A stretch of DNA of 7,127 nucleotides from an uncultured Haloferula sp. (GTDB taxonomy: Bacteria > Verrucomicrobiota > Verrucomicrobiae > Verrucomicrobiales > Akkermansiaceae). The DNA is taken from NCBI GenBank assembly GCA_946885645.1, contig CAMPGU010000215.1:1-7127 (forward strand), written 5' to 3'. The position numbers and the translations under genes were made by a program. Below the pieces are notes generated by a model. That model was given only the letters and a program-made list of their open reading frames with translations. It was not told the origin of the DNA and ran no database searches. Numbering within the stretch: position 1 is the stretch's first letter; each line of letters starts with the position of its first letter. This document shows, piece after piece, positions 1 to 5,589 of this stretch.

Positions 1-1464
1 GCCGCGCACGCCGCCCAGAACCTCTACCCCCTCAGCCGTCAGACCACTTTGACTATAAGCGTCGGCAGCCGCAGGGTAGGCACGCTGGGCTTCGGCGGAG
101 GCGGTGCCTCGCGCAATCCCGTTTACAATCTTTCCGGCGGCACGCTCGAAATGGGCAATTTCACCTGGGGCAACGGCAGCGCCGCCACCTTCAACGTCAG
201 TGCAGGCACCGCGACCATGACGGGGGCCAACCTCAGCATCGGCGTCGCCAGCGGCGCGCGCGGCACCATCGCGATGACCGGCGGCACCTTCAACGCCAAC
301 AACATCGCCCAGATCAACCTGGGAAACACCGGCAGCGGAAACGGCCGGGGAACCGTCACCCTGAGCGGCACCGCCGTCTTCAACGCGAATGCCGCAACTT
401 TGGTGGTCGGCCAATTCGGAAGCACCTCCACCAATGGCGGAGCGAACAACAGCCTCGGCACCCTGAACATGTCAGGCACTTCCTCGCTCAATGCGGTAAA
501 CGTGGTGATCGGCGGGAACAATGCCGGGAGCTGGGTAAACGGAATCGTCAATCTCGACGGGGGGACGCTCTCCACCGGATCGATCCGCCGGGGCAATACC
601 TTCCTCGCTTCCAGTGCCACCCAGATCGCCCTGAATGCCAACGGCGGGACCATCAAGGCCACCACCCACGCGAACAACTCCAACTTTCTGCAAGGCGTCT
701 TCGTCAATCTCAACAGCGGCGGCCTCAAATTCGATACCAACGGGAACGCCGTGGGAATTTCCAACGCAATGTCGGGCACGGGAGGCCTCACCAAACAGGG
801 CGCGGGAGTGCTCACCCTCTCCGGCGTGAATACCTATGCCGGTGCCACGGTCGTGGAGGCCGGGGAGCTGAGGCTCACGGAGGGGGCGGAAGTCGCGGGC
901 ACGGTCGCCATCGGCGCGGGAGCCACGCTTTCGGGCTTCGGCACGATCAACGGGGCCACCACCATCGAAGGGGTCCACTCCGTAGGTGCCAGCCCGGGTC
1001 TCCAGACCTTCACGGCGGGATTGGAGTATCTCGCCACCGGTACGCTCGCCTGGGAACTGGCTGCGGATACCGCGACCGACCGCGGGCTGGCCACCGGCTT
1101 CGACGCGATCGACGTAACGGGGGGATCCGTCGCCATCGACACCGCCGCCACCATCGATCTGGTGCTTAACGGGGCAGGCTCTACCACCGACTTCACCGAT
1201 CTTTTCTGGTCCTCCAACCAAAGCTGGCTGGTGATCGACGGTGCGAGCGGCAGCTCCGGCACCTTCACTCTCGGCAGCGGCCCGGTCCTCGATGCGAACG
1301 GGCTCAGCTCCGACGCCTACGGCGATTTCAGCACGTTTACGGACGGCAGCGGGGACCACTATGTCCAATGGACCGCCGTGCCGGAGCCTTCCGCCGTCCT
1401 CCTCGGTTCCGTGGGCCTCATGGCGCTCTTCCGCCGCAGGGCCCCCGGCCGCTCGCGTGCATGA
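1..1464 (+). CDS. Autotransporter-repeat beta-helix protein with PEP-CTERM sorting tail (5' end outside window)
   Basis: The frame is open from the first base to the TGA at 1462-1464, so the gene is cut by the left edge. A TTG at 49 is possible but leaves no signal peptide, which an exported protein of this type needs, so the true start probably lies upstream. The product is a Gly/Asn/Thr/Ser-rich beta-strand repeat protein. One canonical autotransporter-associated repeat (GTGGLTKQGAGVLTLSG, then NTYAGATVVEAGELRL) is encoded at 775-876. After it come a GxxTIxGATTIEG stretch, 'SVGASPGLQTF' and a beta-rich segment common in PEP-CTERM repeat proteins. The C-terminus has VPEPS (PEP codons 1381-1389), a hydrophobic stretch LLGSVGLMALF and an RRR cluster. 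In known systems this signal is recognised by an exosortase at the inner membrane, which predicts export and processing at the cell surface. There is no beta-barrel, so it is not a classical type V autotransporter. Codons from about 91 to 876 match the downstream gene closely. The family is clear; the molecular role (adhesion, matrix, surface layer) is unknown. Confidence 0.85.
   Translation, partial: AAHAAQNLYPLSRQTTLTISVGSRRVGTLGFGGGGASRNPVYNLSGGTLEMGNFTWGNGSAATFNVSAGTATMTGANLSIGVASGARGTIAMTGGTFNANNIAQINLGNTGSGNGRGTVTLSGTAVFNANAATLVVGQFGSTSTNGGANNSLGTLNMSGTSSLNAVNVVIGGNNAGSWVNGIVNLDGGTLSTGSIRRGNTFLASSATQIALNANGGTIKATTHANNSNFLQGVFVNLNSGGLKFDTNGNAVGISNAMSGTGGLTKQGAGVLTLSGVNTYAGATVVEAGELRLTEGAEVAGTVAIGAGATLSGFGTINGATTIEGVHSVGASPGLQTFTAGLEYLATGTLAWELAADTATDRGLATGFDAIDVTGGSVAIDTAATIDLVLNGAGSTTDFTDLFWSSNQSWLVIDGASGSSGTFTLGSGPVLDANGLSSDAYGDFSTFTDGSGDHYVQWTAVPEPSAVLLGSVGLMALFRRRAPGRSRA
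91..876 (+). repeat. Paralogous block, copy 1 (direct repeat at protein level)
   Basis: This segment encodes a run from FGGGGASRNP to the end of the autotransporter repeat. It aligns with 1944-2723 over its whole length with a single two-residue length difference, near the codons for STSTNGG in this copy and AASSG in the other. By eye about two thirds of residues are identical. Short DNA stretches are almost unchanged, for example the 'ctgaatgccaacggcgg' run near 632. It marks a gene duplication and could serve as a recombination substrate. Confidence 0.85.
1381..1461 (+). other. PEP-CTERM sorting signal (within the first CDS)
   Basis: The last 27 codons encode Pro-Glu-Pro-Ser, then a hydrophobic stretch (AVLLGSVGLMALF), then three arginines and a seven-residue tail APGRSRA. 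This is the tripartite layout of the PEP-CTERM domain: PEP motif, membrane segment, basic cluster. The extra residues after the arginines are longer than the common form, which stops soon after the basic cluster. A matching exosortase is not in this window and must be encoded elsewhere if the signal is used. Confidence 0.85.
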
Positions 1465-1613
1465 GTCAGCTTTGATCGGGTAGCCCGATCCCCCCTCGGA
1501 GCACGGCGAGGCCGGAGGTCCTCCGGTCCCCAAGGCCCCGCCTCTCCGGCATCGGCGCGCAACCCGGGCGCAATCCAAGAATTAAACCGAATCCCGACCT
1601 TGAACCCAAGACC
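1465..1613 (+). promoter_or_regulatory. Intergenic region between the two paralogues (presumed leader of the second gene)
   Basis: These 149 nt carry no convincing coding frame. They hold the hairpin at 1474-1490 and a second GC-rich palindrome at 1512-1526 (CCGGAGG-T-CCTCCGG, best read as a 6-bp stem with loop GTC). From about 1570 to 1613 the base composition becomes locally A-rich ('ccaagaattaaaccgaa'), as is common near a transcription or translation start. I see no clear -35/-10 pair and no Shine-Dalgarno sequence before the ATG at 1614. Whether the second gene has its own promoter cannot be decided from sequence alone. Confidence 0.3.
1474..1490 (+). terminator. Short GC-rich stem-loop after the first gene (weak terminator candidate)
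   Basis: GATCGGG, a three-base loop TAG, and CCCGATC form a perfect 7-bp hairpin starting 10 nt after the stop codon of the first gene. It is followed by a C run, not a T run, so it lacks the usual intrinsic-terminator signature. It could be a transcript-end or stability structure, or chance in GC-rich DNA. Confidence 0.35.
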
Positions 1614-4600
1614 ATGAAACGACCCCAATTCCTCGACACCTCCTATTGCCATCGGTTTGCCTTGGCCGCTGCGAGCGCCGCCCTCTGCGCCGTGGCTGGC
1701 CAAGCAAGCGCTGCCGATGTCACATGGACCGGCGCTGCAGTGCCGGGCAATTACAACGACCCGACCAAATGGAGCACCGGGAGTGTCCCTGCGGTTGGCG
1801 ACAGGGCCATCGCTGACGGAGCCTACGACATCACTTTCCAGGCGGGCGACACGGCCGATCTGATCGGTCTGGATTTGAACCAAGCAAGTGGCGCAGGCGT
1901 TTTCAACCAGAGCGGCGGGTCGATGAAGGCCGGCGCTTTCCGCTTCGGCGGTGCAGGTGCCTCCCGAAATCCCACCTATAACCTGAGCGCGGGCACTCTC
2001 GAGATGAGTTCCTTCTCTTGGGGGAACGGTTCCAATGCGAATTTCAACGTCAGCGGCGGTACCGTGACCTCGACCGGCGGCTCATTGAGCATGGGAGTCG
2101 CCTCGGGAGCGCGAGCGACGATCGCGATGACCGGAGGCGTCTTCAACGCCAATTCCGTGGGACAGATGAACGTCGGCAACTCTGGAGGCGGGAACGGTCG
2201 CGGTACCGTTTCCCTCAGCGGTGATGCTCAGTTCAATCTGGACACCGGGACAATGGTGATCGGTCAATTCGGTGCGGCCTCCAGCGGTGCGAACAACACC
2301 ATCGGCACCCTGAACATGGCCGATACCGCCACCTTGAATGCCGTCACGGTGGTGGTCGGCGGTAACAATGCAGGGAGCGCCGTGGATGGTGTGATCAATC
2401 TCAATGGCGGCACCCTTTCGACAGGTTCGGTCCGGAAAGGCTCGAGCAATCTGACTCCGAGTGCCACCTCGCTGGTGCTGAATGCCAACGGCGGCACGAT
2501 CAAGGCGACCAGCCACGGGAACAACGCCAACTTCTTCCAAGGGCTCTTCGTCAATCTCGCGAGCGGCGGCCTCAAGTTCGACACCAACGATAATTTCGTC
2601 ACCGTCACGAACATCCTCTCGGGACCGGGCGGCCTTGAAAAGCTTGGCAACGGGAGCCTCACCCTGACCGCTCTCAGCACCTACACCGGCGATACCACCG
2701 TCAGCGCGGGCACGCTGGAACTGGACAATGCTATCCTGGATGACGACAGCACCTTGACCGTCGCGGCGGGTGCCTCGGTCCAACTGGATCACGGCATCGA
2801 GGATATCGTCGGTTCGCTGGTGGTGGAGGGGACGACCTACACCTCCGGAACGGTCGGCTCCTTCGAATCGGACGCCGACGTTCAGCTCCCCGCATTCTCG
2901 GGACTGGGAAAAATCCGTATCGGTGCGCCCCCCGCGGCGCGCGACCTCCTCTGGACGGGTGCGCAGAGCAACCTGTGGTCAACGCAGATCCTCCCTCCCG
3001 AGATCAACTTCCTGGAAGGCGCGAATCCTGTTGCCTTCGAGCCCTTCGACAACGTCACCTTCGACAACAGCTCGGCGATTTACCCGGTCTTCCTCGCCGG
3101 TAACATCCAGGCCGGCATCGTCACGCTCAACGGCACCGAGCCCTACACGCTGGACGGCCAGCTTTCAGGGCTCTCCGGCACGGCCAGCATCGTGATGAAC
3201 AACACCAGCAGCGTCACCCTTGGCGGGGAGACGAGCAGCTTCACCGGCCCGGTAGCGGTGAATGCCGGCGTTCTCATCATGGGGAACAACCTCTCCTTCG
3301 GTGCCACCTCCGGTGTTACCATTGCCGATGGTGCCCAGGTGGATCTGAACGGCCGGACGCCGGGATCGCTCTACACCTACACGATCGGCGGCACCGGTCC
3401 CGGCGGTACCGGCGCGATCGTCAACAACGGAACCGGCATCACGTCGGCCGGTGGCGGTGTGAAGAACCTCGTGCTCACCGCGAACGCCTCCATCGGCAAC
3501 GATACCAACCGCTTCGATATCGGCGGCGGCGGCACGGTGACCGGCAACGGCTTCACCCTGACGAAAGTGGGGAACAACGACATGGGTTTCCGCGGCAATG
3601 CCGGCGGCTCCCCGATCAATATCGTGATCGCCGCGGGTAACGTCTGGGCGGAGTCCAGCGCGAACGCCTTCGGCGGAGCAACGGGCACGCTGACGGTGAA
3701 AGACGGCGCCCGTGTCGGCACCTACGGTAGCTTGACCATTCCCACCCCGGTCACGCTGGAAAGCGGCGGCCGTATCCACAACCAAGGCAACGGTACCGGC
3801 ACCTGGTCCGGTCCTGCGACCCTCCAGGGAGAAGTGACATTCGAAGGCGACGGCGGGCCGCTCGTGATCAACGGCACCCTGACCGGTACGGCAAATGTCA
3901 CCAAGGCCGGACCCCAGGACGTCACCTTCAATGGCAGCGCGTTCCCGGCAAATGTCGGCTACGATGGCAATACCACGGTCATCCAAGGCAAGCTGACGAT
4001 TGCCTCGGCCGCGCTGCCGGATGGGAAAGATGTCACCGTGGAAAGCGACGCGATCCTGAGCCTGACCCACGGGGTGCAGGACACGATCCGTTCCCTCACC
4101 CTCGGCGAGCAGCAGGTGGCAGCCGGCATCTGGGGATCTGAAACCTCCGACGCGCCGAACAAGAGCGCGCTTCTTGAAGGTAACGGCACCCTGGTCGTGA
4201 CCGTGGGCGGCACGCCCGGCGGCGACTACGCCACCTGGGCGGCGGCGAATGGAGTGGACGGCGTCCCCTCCACTACGGATTCGGACGGCGACGGCCTCCA
4301 GAACGGCATCGAGTTCGTTCTCGGTGGCGACCCCAGCGCTCCCGGGTCCGATTCGAACGCACTTCGCCCTACGATCACCGTGGATGCCACCTATCTCAAC
4401 TTCGTCTTCCGCCGCACGGACGACTCGGCCGGGCTTGCGCCCTTCGTCGAATACAACAGCGACTTGTCCGCGGTCTGGACGGAAGCCGAGGACGGTGTGA
4501 ACGGCGTCATCATCGACGAGGTGGACGACGGCTTCGGCGAGGGTGTGGATCAGGTGACCGTCAGGATCCCCCGCACCTTGGCCAACGGAGCGAAAGCATT

Positions 4601-4628
4601 CGCTCGTCTGCACGTGGATACTCCTTGA
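1614..4628 (+). CDS. Secreted autotransporter-repeat beta-helix protein with DSDGDG C-terminal module
   Basis: This is a complete 1004-aa exported protein. The ATG at 1614 is chosen because it gives a proper signal peptide: basic MKR start, hydrophobic FALAAASAALCAVAG, cleavage near ASA33|A34. The mature part begins with a WTG...W unit (residues 36-53), followed by a Gly/Asn/Thr-rich beta-helix and a canonical autotransporter-associated repeat (about 337-371). Residues 391-437 form an 'LDHGIED...GSL' module, and a second WTG unit starts at 447. A second beta-helical stretch carries weaker repeats near 533-560 and 765-798, and a second 'LTHGVQD...RSL' module covers 817-865. The end (about 871-1004) has DYATWAAANGV, an acidic DSDGDG loop at 889 that could bind calcium, and FVFRR at 930-934, a tail type frequent in verrucomicrobial secreted proteins. 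It has no PEP-CTERM and no beta-barrel. It is paralogous to the upstream gene over residues 111-370 and closed by a strong terminator. A surface or matrix structural or adhesive role is inferred from the family only. Confidence 0.9.
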   Translation: MKRPQFLDTSYCHRFALAAASAALCAVAGQASAADVTWTGAAVPGNYNDPTKWSTGSVPAVGDRAIADGAYDITFQAGDTADLIGLDLNQASGAGVFNQSGGSMKAGAFRFGGAGASRNPTYNLSAGTLEMSSFSWGNGSNANFNVSGGTVTSTGGSLSMGVASGARATIAMTGGVFNANSVGQMNVGNSGGGNGRGTVSLSGDAQFNLDTGTMVIGQFGAASSGANNTIGTLNMADTATLNAVTVVVGGNNAGSAVDGVINLNGGTLSTGSVRKGSSNLTPSATSLVLNANGGTIKATSHGNNANFFQGLFVNLASGGLKFDTNDNFVTVTNILSGPGGLEKLGNGSLTLTALSTYTGDTTVSAGTLELDNAILDDDSTLTVAAGASVQLDHGIEDIVGSLVVEGTTYTSGTVGSFESDADVQLPAFSGLGKIRIGAPPAARDLLWTGAQSNLWSTQILPPEINFLEGANPVAFEPFDNVTFDNSSAIYPVFLAGNIQAGIVTLNGTEPYTLDGQLSGLSGTASIVMNNTSSVTLGGETSSFTGPVAVNAGVLIMGNNLSFGATSGVTIADGAQVDLNGRTPGSLYTYTIGGTGPGGTGAIVNNGTGITSAGGGVKNLVLTANASIGNDTNRFDIGGGGTVTGNGFTLTKVGNNDMGFRGNAGGSPINIVIAAGNVWAESSANAFGGATGTLTVKDGARVGTYGSLTIPTPVTLESGGRIHNQGNGTGTWSGPATLQGEVTFEGDGGPLVINGTLTGTANVTKAGPQDVTFNGSAFPANVGYDGNTTVIQGKLTIASAALPDGKDVTVESDAILSLTHGVQDTIRSLTLGEQQVAAGIWGSETSDAPNKSALLEGNGTLVVTVGGTPGGDYATWAAANGVDGVPSTTDSDGDGLQNGIEFVLGGDPSAPGSDSNALRPTITVDATYLNFVFRRTDDSAGLAPFVEYNSDLSAVWTEAEDGVNGVIIDEVDDGFGEGVDQVTVRIPRTLANGAKAFARLHVDTP
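1944..2723 (+). repeat. Paralogous block, copy 2 (direct repeat at protein level)
   Basis: This segment of the second gene encodes FGGAGASRNP through the autotransporter repeat ending GTLEL. It is the partner of 91-876. Shared landmarks in order are ASRNPxYNLSxGTLEM, WGNGS, MGVASGAR or IGVASGAR, TIAMTGG, GNGRGTV, IGTLNM or LGTLNM, VGGNNAGS or IGGNNAGS, NANGGTIKAT, SGGLKFDTN, and GGL.K.G.G.LTL. Third-position differences are frequent, so the duplication is not recent. Confidence 0.85.
2784..2924 (+). repeat. Internal 'HG..D' module, copy 1
   Basis: Residues 391-437 of the 1004-aa protein read LDHGIEDIVGSLVVEG, then a TYTSGTVGS stretch, and end LGKIRIG. The pattern L-x-HG-xx-D-xx-x-SL ... G-xx-GS ... 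G-x-I/L-x-V/I is repeated at residues 817-865. Each copy sits at the end of a beta-helical unit, so the protein looks built from two copies of one larger unit: beta-helix, repeat, then HG module. Confidence 0.7.
4062..4208 (+). repeat. Internal 'HG..D' module, copy 2
   Basis: Residues 817-865 read LTHGVQDTIRSLTLGE, then QQVAAGIWGSETSD, and end GNGTLVVTVG. They match copy 1 at HG, D, SL, the G-x-x-GS turn and the closing beta-strand. This copy is directly followed by the C-terminal DSDGDG module. Confidence 0.7.
4278..4334 (+). other. DSDGDG acidic loop (thrombospondin type 3-like, possible calcium site)
   Basis: Codons 889-907 encode DSDGDGLQNGIEFVLGGDP. The D-x-D-x-DG core followed by L-x-N-x-x-E resembles calcium-binding loops of the thrombospondin type 3/dockerin kind. 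In bacterial secreted proteins, and in Verrucomicrobiota especially, such a loop often precedes a C-terminal sorting or anchoring segment. Calcium binding is inferred from the motif. Confidence 0.7.
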
Positions 4629-4645
4629 GTCGCAAGATACGCATG

Positions 4646-4683
4646 GGAAGCACCGGTCGCGAGACCGGTGCTTCCTTTTGTTT
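4646..4683 (+). terminator. Strong intrinsic terminator after the second repeat-protein gene
   Basis: GGAAGCACCGGTC (4646-4658) pairs perfectly over 13 bp with GACCGGTGCTTCC (4663-4675). The loop is GCGA, a GNRA tetraloop, and the stem is followed by TTTTGTTT. It begins 17 nt after the stop codon at 4626-4628. It should end transcription of the repeat-protein gene and insulate the cytochrome operon downstream, which must then have its own promoter between about 4684 and 4722 or depend on read-through. Confidence 0.93.
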
Positions 4684-4722
4684 ACACATCCATCCTTCCC
4701 GCGAGACTGGACTCGCACCCGC

Positions 4723-5589
4723 ATGAAGTTCCCGCTTTCACCCGCCCTCCTGCTGGCTGCTCTACCGGCATCCGCCGCAAGCACTCCGGCGGAGATCTTC
4801 CAAATGAATTGTTCGGCCTGCCATGCCGTCGATCACATGTTGGTCGGCCCTTCGCTGGTGGAGATTTCGGGACTTTACCGGGAGAACCCGGAAGCCTTCG
4901 TGAAATGGTGCGTGAAACCGCAACACAAGCGCGAAGGGGTGGTGGAAATGCCATCCATGGCCCATCTGGGTGAGCCGGTGCTGCGCCAGCTCCACGGCTA
5001 TATAGTGGCTTCCGCCGCGGGAAAGACGGAGCTGAGGAAAGGGAACGGCGATCCCTATTCCGTCCCGCGGGGGATGGTTCGCCGGCCGCAGGTACAGCGG
5101 ATCTTCCTTCCCGATGCCTCCCCCGCCGCCATCGCCGTCGCCCTGCCCGGGGATCTTTCCTATTGCTTCGACGCGAGCGAATGCCGCCTGCGATATGTCT
5201 GGAAGGGCGGCTTCATCGACGGCGTCCCCTATTGGAAGTCCAATGGCAGCTCCCTCGCGAAGCCCGATGGGAAGATCGTCTATCGTGAATCCGCCTTTCC
5301 CCTCCTGCGCACCGGCTCGGAAGCGGAGGCAGCTCCGGAGTTCCTGGGCTACCGCTTGGACAAGGACGGCATCCCCACCTTCCGCTACCGCCGCGGCGGC
5401 GCGCTCTGGCAAGAAACGATCCGCCCCTTGCCGGACGGGAGCGGTATCGATCGCCTCTTCGAGACCCCGGGCGACCTGTCGCTGGAACTGCGGCAGCCCG
5501 AAGGCGCGAGCGTCGTCTCCAGCACCGGCACACCGTCCATCGAGCGGAAGCATTCGGCTTCCTTTACCCTCGTCCTCCGTTGGAAATGA
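4723..5589 (+). CDS. Secreted class I cytochrome c with a C-terminal beta-rich domain
   Basis: This is a predicted periplasmic electron carrier of 288 aa. The ATG at 4723 is chosen because it opens directly on a signal peptide (MKFPLSPALLLAALPASAA, cleavage near residues 18-19). An in-frame TTG at 4678 lies in the T-tract of the upstream terminator and would add a polar extension. The haem attachment motif CSACH is at residues 30-34, and MPSM at 76-79 offers the likely axial methionine, so the cytochrome domain covers about 20-95. The rest (about 105-288) is a separate domain rich in aromatic residues and predicted beta-strands, including SYCFDASECRLRYVW (Cys148 and Cys154, possible disulfide) and GYRLDKDGIPTFRYRRGG. 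I recall similar segments beside cytochromes in Planctomycetota and Verrucomicrobiota but cannot assign a function. The stop codon overlaps the next ATG (ATGA), which points to translational coupling with the dehydrogenase-like gene, its probable electron donor. No clear Shine-Dalgarno is seen. Confidence 0.88.
   Translation: MKFPLSPALLLAALPASAASTPAEIFQMNCSACHAVDHMLVGPSLVEISGLYRENPEAFVKWCVKPQHKREGVVEMPSMAHLGEPVLRQLHGYIVASAAGKTELRKGNGDPYSVPRGMVRRPQVQRIFLPDASPAAIAVALPGDLSYCFDASECRLRYVWKGGFIDGVPYWKSNGSSLAKPDGKIVYRESAFPLLRTGSEAEAAPEFLGYRLDKDGIPTFRYRRGGALWQETIRPLPDGSGIDRLFETPGDLSLELRQPEGASVVSSTGTPSIERKHSASFTLVLRWK

Noticed and set aside
49..51. TTG at 49 as the true start of the first gene
   Set aside because: It would give an exported-type protein with no signal peptide. 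The frame is open to the window edge, so a start upstream is more likely.
472..1578. Antisense open frame of 368 codons opposite the PEP-CTERM gene
   Set aside because: It lies opposite a well-supported coding region, has no motif, and shows the usual Arg/Gly-rich shadow composition.
91..2723. Repeated short DNA words as a possible CRISPR or intergenic repeat array
   Set aside because: The repeats are in frame, vary at third codon positions and are explained by beta-strand repeats and the gene duplication.
1614..4628. Classical type V autotransporter with a C-terminal beta-barrel
   Set aside because: The repeats are of the autotransporter-associated type, but the C-terminus is a soluble DSDGDG-type module and no barrel of about 250-300 residues is present.
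4678..4680. TTG at 4678 as start of the cytochrome gene
   Set aside because: It lies in the T-tract of the terminator and would put 15 mostly polar residues before a good signal peptide that begins at ATG 4723.
3165..4784. Long antisense open frame of 539 codons opposite the second repeat-protein gene
   Set aside because: It is a by-product of GC-rich, Gly/Thr/Asn-rich coding DNA. Its composition is rich in Arg, Gly, Ala and Val without recognisable domains, and it runs through the terminator hairpin.
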